Assembly: GCA_002281535.1 (NCBI GenBank)
Contig: NCGD01000001.1
Coordinates: forward strand, 106,231-170,230
Length of the DNA: 64,000 nucleotides
Source of the DNA: Sphingomonas sp. 28-63-12
GTDB taxonomy: Bacteria; Pseudomonadota; Alphaproteobacteria; Sphingomonadales; Sphingomonadaceae
Reading direction: 5' to 3'
Shown piece after piece: positions 59,289-64,000 of the stretch; positions within the stretch are counted from its first letter, which is position 1; every line of letters begins with the position of its first letter. The position numbers and the translations under genes are program-made. Below the pieces are notes generated by a model. That model was not told the origin of the DNA. It searched no databases and saw nothing but the letters and a program-made list of their open reading frames with translations.

Positions 59289-60548
59289 ATGACTGAATCT
59301 CCGCCCCCGACTCCGCTCGAAACCCTGATCGACGTGCCCCAGCAGATCGTCCGTAAGACGCGGTCGGCGCTGCGCGATTTCCTGATCAGCGAGGCAGCGG
59401 GCGGGATCGTGCTGATCGCCGCAGCCGTGCTGGCCATGGTGGCGGCCAATTCGATCTTTGCCGACGATTATTTCACTCTGCTCCACTACCGGACCGGCCC
59501 GGTGCTGACCGACAAGCTCGGGCCGATGACCGTCCATCTGTGGATCAATGACGGGTTGATGGCGGTGTTCTTCCTGCTCGTCGGGCTGGAGATCAAACGC
59601 GAATTCGTCGACGGACGACTGGCGACCTGGGAGCGGCGCAGGCTGCCCTTTATCGCGGCAGCGGCAGGGATGGTGCTGCCGGCACTGGTCTATCTGGCGG
59701 TGACGGGTGGCGAAATGAGCGTGCAGCGCGGCTGGGCGATCCCGGCGGCGACCGATATTGCTTTCGCGATCGGCGTGCTCGCCCTGCTCGGCTCGCGCGC
59801 GCCACCGGCGCTAAAGCTGTTCCTGACGACGGTAGCGATCGTCGATGACATGGGCGCCGTCGGGATCATCGCGGTTGCCTATACCGATCACCTCAATTCG
59901 CTCGCGCTGGCGGGCGCGGCACTGGTTGGCGGCGGGCTTTATGCGCTCAATCGCAGCGGGGTCAGGCGGCTGACGCCCTATCTGATCGGCTTCGTGCTGC
60001 TCTGGCTGCTGGTACTGCTGTCGGGAGTCCATGCGACAATTGCCGGGGTCGTCACGGCATTTTTAATCCCGGTCACCAAATCGCCTGGTGCGCCCGACAA
60101 TGCCGAATCGCCGCTGCACAAGCTGGAACATGCGCTGCATCCTTATGTCGCTTATGCCATCGTCCCGCTGTTCGGCTTTGCCAATGCCGGCGTATCGCTC
60201 AAGGGCATGAGCCTGGCGTCATTGCTCGAACCGCTGGTGCTCGGCATCACCCTCGGGCTGTTTCTCGGCAAGCAGATTGGGATCCTCGGCAGCATCGCAC
60301 TCGCCGAGCGGCTGGGCATCGCCACCCGTCCCGGCGGCGCAAGCTGGCTGCAGATCTATGGGGTATCGCTGCTCGCCGGTATCGGGTTCACGATGAGCCT
60401 GTTCATCGGCGGCCTCGCGTTTCCAGGCAATGAGGTGCTGGTCGACGAAGTGAAGCTGGGGGTGTTGGCCGGATCGATTCTGTCGGGCGTCGCCGGCTAT
60501 CTCGTGCTGCGCTTCGCGCCGCAGCGAAAACGCGTCAGCGCGCGATGA
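59289..60548 (+). CDS. nhaA: Na+/H+ antiporter NhaA
   Basis: 419 residues with about 12 helices. The ion-binding Asp pair is in A-I-V-D-D-M-G-A-V, and the helix IV sequence A-T-D-I-A-F-A-I-G contains the pH-sensing Asp; L-E-I-K-R-E-F and a late G-F-T-M-S-L-F-I are also typical. It exports Na+ or Li+ for H+ at alkaline pH. The stop overlaps the next gene by 4 bp. The intergenic region before it (59121-59288) shows no clear regulator. Confidence 0.95.
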   Translation: MTESPPPTPLETLIDVPQQIVRKTRSALRDFLISEAAGGIVLIAAAVLAMVAANSIFADDYFTLLHYRTGPVLTDKLGPMTVHLWINDGLMAVFFLLVGLEIKREFVDGRLATWERRRLPFIAAAAGMVLPALVYLAVTGGEMSVQRGWAIPAATDIAFAIGVLALLGSRAPPALKLFLTTVAIVDDMGAVGIIAVAYTDHLNSLALAGAALVGGGLYALNRSGVRRLTPYLIGFVLLWLLVLLSGVHATIAGVVTAFLIPVTKSPGAPDNAESPLHKLEHALHPYVAYAIVPLFGFANAGVSLKGMSLASLLEPLVLGITLGLFLGKQIGILGSIALAERLGIATRPGGASWLQIYGVSLLAGIGFTMSLFIGGLAFPGNEVLVDEVKLGVLAGSILSGVAGYLVLRFAPQRKRVSAR

Positions 60549-61552
60549 TCCGGCGCTTCTTCGATCCTCGGCAGCTGGCGCATGCCCCGGTGCAGGAACT
60601 GCACAATGGCGGCTTCACGGCCTATGCCGAAAGCCCGTCGCGGGCTGCGGCGATGGCGGCGGCGCTGGAGGGTCTGGAAGAACCGAGCGACCATGGCGAT
60701 GCGGCGATTTGCGCCATTCACACGCCCGCCTATCTCGATTTCCTGAAGACCGCCCCCGCCAAATGGGCGGCGGCGGGGCGGCCCGGCGATGTGATGGGCT
60801 ATGTCTGGCCGGTGGTGGGCCGGCGGCCGCTCAATCTGTCGCGCATCGACGCGCTGGTCGGGCAGCACAGCTTCGACGCCTCCACCCCGCTCACCGCCGA
60901 CACCTACGACGCCGCCTATTGGAGCACGCAGAGCGCGCTGTCTGCGCTCGATGCGGTCCAGCGCGGCGAGTCGGCGGCGTTCGCGCTGTGCCGCCCGCCG
61001 GGGCACCACGCCGGGGCGGATTATCTCGGCGGCTATTGCTATCTCAATAGCGCGGCGATCACCGCGCAGGCAGCAATCGATGCGGGCGCGAAGCGGGTCG
61101 CAATCCTCGATATCGACTATCATCACGGCAATGGCACGCAGGATATATTCTATGAACGGGGCGATGTGCTGTACGCGTCGCTGCACGCCGATCCGGCGAC
61201 CGACTATCCGTTTTACTGGGGCCATGCCGATGAACGCGGGACGGGCGAGGGGCTGGGAACCACGCTTAACCTGCCGCTTCCGCAGGGGACGACGCTCGAG
61301 CGCTTCCGGGCGGCACAGACGACCGCGCTCGACGCCATCGCCGCCTTTGTGCCCGATCTGCTCGTGGTCAGCTTTGGCGCGGATACCTGGGCGGGCGACC
61401 CGATCAGCCACCTCAACCTCACCACGGGCGATTACCCCATCCTCGCCGCCGATATCGCCGCGCGCGGCTGGCCGACCGTTATCCTGATGGAGGGCGGCTA
61501 TGCGGTAGATGCGCTGGGCGCCAATGTTGCGGCGTTTCTAAAGGGGTTTTGA
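60545..61552 (+). CDS. Histone-deacetylase-family amidohydrolase (acetylpolyamine amidohydrolase-like)
   Basis: 335 residues of the arginase/deacetylase fold. Active-site marks: C-R-P-P-G-H-H-A-G (tandem His), D-I-D-Y-H-H-G-N-G-T-Q (zinc Asp and His), F-G-A-D-T-W-A-G-D-P (third zinc ligand Asp) and E-G-G-Y. It resembles bacterial acetylpolyamine amidohydrolases, which free polyamines from N-acetyl groups. Overlap with nhaA (ATGA) implies coexpression, possibly linking polyamine release to alkaline or sodium stress; that is inference. Confidence 0.9.
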   Translation: MIRRFFDPRQLAHAPVQELHNGGFTAYAESPSRAAAMAAALEGLEEPSDHGDAAICAIHTPAYLDFLKTAPAKWAAAGRPGDVMGYVWPVVGRRPLNLSRIDALVGQHSFDASTPLTADTYDAAYWSTQSALSALDAVQRGESAAFALCRPPGHHAGADYLGGYCYLNSAAITAQAAIDAGAKRVAILDIDYHHGNGTQDIFYERGDVLYASLHADPATDYPFYWGHADERGTGEGLGTTLNLPLPQGTTLERFRAAQTTALDAIAAFVPDLLVVSFGADTWAGDPISHLNLTTGDYPILAADIAARGWPTVILMEGGYAVDALGANVAAFLKGF

Positions 61553-61620
61553 CGGAAAGCTTGGCAGTCCTGCTCTTTCCTCTCTGCGGGGAAGGGAGCT
61601 ATGAATTGCCAACCCCATCC

Positions 61621-62862
61621 TCAGGGCCGGTCGATCGCATCCACCGGTGGCATCGCCGCCATCGACTTCGATATGACCTCGACCTGGTCCATCACCCGCA
61701 GGATATTGCCGCGCGCCAGTCCGGCTAGATCAGGATCGCTCCAGCCGCGCCGGGCGAGTTCGGCGAACAGCGCGGGGTAGCCGTCGACGCCGGTCATGTC
61801 CTTTGGTGACGTCCCGTTAATGCCGTCGAAATCGCTGCCGATGCCGACATGGTCCTTGCCGATGAGCCGGGCGATATGCTCGACATGGTCGGCGATTGTC
61901 GCCGACGTCACCAGCGGTTGCGGGTGCGCCGCTTCCCAGGCGAGCAGCGGTGCCGCCGCATTGGGACCGTAGACCTCCGCCGATGCGCCGACCGACTTGG
62001 CATAATCGGTCCGCGCCTTATCCCAGTCGCGCCAGGCTTGCGAGACGAAGCTGGGGTAGAAATTGACCATCACTACCCCGCCATTCGCGCCGATCTTCGC
62101 CAACAAATCGTCGGGAATGTTGCGCGGTGCATTGTCGAGCGCGCGCGCCGACGAGTGTGAGGCCATCACCGGCGCCGTTGTTGTCGCCAGTACCGCCGCC
62201 ATCGTCGCATCAGAGACATGGCTGATATCGACGATCATGCCGATGCGGTTCATCTCGGTCACCACCTGCTTGCCGAAAGCGGAGAGGCCATTGGCGCGCG
62301 GTTCGTCGGTTGAGGAATCGGCCCAGGCCAGGCTGCTGCCATGCGTCAGCGTCATGTAGCGCACGCCGAGATCATAATAGCGCCGCAGCACCGATAGCCG
62401 GCCATCGATCTGGTGCCCACCCTCCACCCCGATCAGCGAGGCGATCTTGCCGGCCTTGTCGCTACGCCGGATATCGGCGGCGGTGCCGGCCACTTCGAAC
62501 GTGCCCGGATTGGCGGCAACGAAGCGCCGCACAATATCGATTTCCTCCAGCGTCATCTCGACCGCGCGCGCGCCGAGCGTATCGCCCGGGATCCACACCG
62601 ACCAGAATTGCGCACCAACATGGCCCTTCTTCAGCCGGGGAATGTCGGTCTGGAGCGGCAGCGGAAGTGTCGACGTGTCCTTGGTCAAATCGAGCGCCTC
62701 TACCTTGGCCTCATGGTTCTTGCGGATTTCCCAGGGCAGGTCGTTATGGCCGTCGATCACGGGATTGGCAGTCAGCAGTTTCTCGACACGCTGCGCCGTG
62801 GCGCCATCGGCGGCTCCCGCGGTCGCCGCCTGTGCAATCATCAATGCCATCGGAATCAGCAT
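61621..62862 (-). CDS. Membrane dipeptidase (peptidase M19), secreted
   Basis: 413 residues. Signal peptide M-L-I-P-M-A-L-M-I-A-Q-A-A-T-A-G-A. M19 family: V-I-D-G-H-N-D-L-P-W (metal-binding His-x-Asp), V-E-G-G-H-Q-I-D, H-G-S-S-L-A-W, D-I-S-H-V-S and M-A-S-H-S-S-A-R (zinc His), plus I-G-S-D-F-D-G. It is a periplasmic renal-dipeptidase-like enzyme that cleaves dipeptides. The start ATG 62862 (GGGGGAC upstream) is chosen for the signal. It is convergent with the deacetylase-like gene and divergent from the SulP gene. Confidence 0.94.
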   Translation of the reverse strand: MLIPMALMIAQAATAGAADGATAQRVEKLLTANPVIDGHNDLPWEIRKNHEAKVEALDLTKDTSTLPLPLQTDIPRLKKGHVGAQFWSVWIPGDTLGARAVEMTLEEIDIVRRFVAANPGTFEVAGTAADIRRSDKAGKIASLIGVEGGHQIDGRLSVLRRYYDLGVRYMTLTHGSSLAWADSSTDEPRANGLSAFGKQVVTEMNRIGMIVDISHVSDATMAAVLATTTAPVMASHSSARALDNAPRNIPDDLLAKIGANGGVVMVNFYPSFVSQAWRDWDKARTDYAKSVGASAEVYGPNAAAPLLAWEAAHPQPLVTSATIADHVEHIARLIGKDHVGIGSDFDGINGTSPKDMTGVDGYPALFAELARRGWSDPDLAGLARGNILRVMDQVEVISKSMAAMPPVDAIDRP

Positions 62863-63076
62863 GTCATCGTCCCCCAATTATTGGGCGAAATGCTAGGCGG
62901 TCGGACGGGTGGCGACAAGGCGAACAGCGCCGGCCGGTCTGGCGAAACTTGCATTGCAGCGCAGCATTTGCCAAAGATCGAGCTTCGATGGACCCGGCAG
63001 GCCGGGTGGCTCGGCCCGGCGCCTATCCCCGGGATACTGTGACCGCCAGCGGCGGCGCCGATCAATCAGGTTTTTT

Positions 63077-64000
63077 ATGCAGATTTCCGCGACGCTACGC
63101 CGCGACTGGCTAGGCAATCCGCGTGCCGATATCCTCGCCGGGATTGTCGTTGCGCTGGCCTTGATTCCCGAAGCGATCGGCTTTTCGATCATTGCCGGGG
63201 TTGATCCCCGTGTCGGGCTGTATGCCTCGGTCGCGATCGCGATCGTCATTGCGTTCACGGGGGGGCGGACGGGCATGATCTCGGCCGCCACCGCCGCCGT
63301 CGCCGTGCTGGTCGGGCCGCTGGTCCGCAACCACGGCGTTGACTATCTCTTCGCCGCAACGATTCTGATGGGCGTGATCCAGGCGGTGGCTGGGCTGCTC
63401 AGGCTCGATCTGCTGATGCAGTTCGTCTCACGTTCGGTGATCACCGGCTTCGTCAACGCGCTCGCGATCCTCATCTTCATGGCCCAGCTGCCCCAGCTGA
63501 TCGGCTTGGGCTGGCAAACCTATGCGATGGTCGCGGGTGGGCTGGCGATGATCTATCTGCTGCCGCGCCTGACCAAGGCGGTGCCGTCGCCGCTGATCGC
63601 CATCCTGGTGCTGACGGCGATCAGCATCATCCTCGGCGCGCACGTCAACACCGTTGGCGATATGGGCAAACTGCCCGATGGCTTGCCCAGCCTGGCCCTG
63701 CCCCATGTGCCGCTGACCTTGGAAACCCTCCGGATCATTCTGCCCTATGCACTGACAATGGCAGCGGTCGGCCTGCTCGAATCGCTGCTGACGGCACAGA
63801 TCGTCGACGACATGACCCATACCGACAGCGACAAGCGCCGCGAATGCGCGGGGCAGGGCGGTGCCAATATCGTCTCCGCCCTGTTCGGCGGGATGGGCGG
63901 CTGCGCGATGATCGGCCAGTCGGTGATCAACATCAGCTCGGGCGGGCGCGGGCGCTTGTCGACCTTCACCGCTGGCGCATTCCTGCTGTTCCTGCTGACC
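63077..64000 (+). CDS. SulP family anion transporter (3' end outside window)
   Basis: 308 residues visible, all membrane core of the SLC26/SulP family: [29 protein letters not shown] near the N-terminus is the first-helix signature, and [12 protein letters not shown] and [12 protein letters not shown] follow. It transports sulfate or bicarbonate; a C-terminal STAS domain would lie beyond the edge. ATG 63077, AGG at 6 bases. The 200-bp gap to the dipeptidase holds the divergent promoters and a small GC hairpin. Confidence 0.93.
   Translation, partial: MQISATLRRDWLGNPRADILAGIVVALALIPEAIGFSIIAGVDPRVGLYASVAIAIVIAFTGGRTGMISAATAAVAVLVGPLVRNHGVDYLFAATILMGVIQAVAGLLRLDLLMQFVSRSVITGFVNALAILIFMAQLPQLIGLGWQTYAMVAGGLAMIYLLPRLTKAVPSPLIAILVLTAISIILGAHVNTVGDMGKLPDGLPSLALPHVPLTLETLRIILPYALTMAAVGLLESLLTAQIVDDMTHTDSDKRRECAGQGGANIVSALFGGMGGCAMIGQSVINISSGGRGRLSTFTAGAFLLFLLT

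Noticed and set aside
1-64000. CRISPR array, prophage, transposon or toxin-antitoxin module
   Set aside because: No regularly spaced repeats, integrase, transposase or known toxin-antitoxin family was found on reading both strands.

Overview
The window looks like chromosomal DNA of a GC-rich alphaproteobacterium, most likely a sphingomonad (Sphingomonadales). The evidence is the gene set: CarD, RpoZ, a class I lysyl-tRNA synthetase, a Suv3-like helicase with an S4 protein and a 7Fe ferredoxin, DUF1489, a ubiquinol-cytochrome c chaperone followed by DUF177, and TIGR02186 followed by TauE. I saw no phage, transposase, integrase or CRISPR array. The species call is inference from gene content.

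Left part (1-8.5 kb): a sulfatase island. Two Cys-type sulfatases (one cut by the left edge) flank a formylglycine-generating enzyme with both active-site cysteines, an SCP2 sterol-carrier-like protein, a GST, two small membrane proteins, a DUF2855 protein and a DUF4345 protein. Two strong palindromes of the form TATYGGCAT-N5-ATGCCAAYR and a third weaker copy lie in front of its transcription units, which suggests a shared regulator.

8.5-15.6 kb: an ECF sigma factor with a candidate membrane anti-sigma partner, an FAD-linked oxidase, a patatin-like lipoprotein phospholipase, and a divergent winged-helix/TPR regulator. 15.6-18.5 kb: a 0.5-kb stretch without a clear gene that carries a 15-bp perfect hairpin, then a compact cassette of a shortened FtsX/DevC-like permease, a DevA/LolD-like ATPase with degenerate motifs, and a methyltransferase resembling PhcB (3-hydroxypalmitate methyl ester synthesis). 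This cassette is the best candidate for an undescribed system: possible synthesis and export of a fatty-acid-derived signal.

18.6-33.5 kb: mostly housekeeping or common accessory genes: tRNA-Gln, Ppx/GppA, RlmE, RpoZ, a phospholipase-D-like enzyme, a limonene-epoxide-hydrolase/monooxygenase/MFS operon behind a perfect 20-bp palindrome, a LysR regulator, cyclophilin, MgtE, two GIN-domain proteins, CarD, FdxA and an S4 protein.

33.5-54.2 kb: helicase, M23 peptidase, HerA-like ATPase, TIGR02186/TauE, an NfrB-like glycosyltransferase with a small NfrA C-terminal-like protein, then a very large bacterial alpha-2-macroglobulin with PBP1C, a periplasmic defence and repair pair, RcnB-like protein, BamE, cytochrome bc1 chaperone and DUF177.

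54.2-64 kb: SixA-like phosphatase, DinG-like helicase, LysK, NhaA with an overlapping acetylpolyamine-amidohydrolase-like gene, a membrane dipeptidase, and a SulP transporter cut by the right edge.
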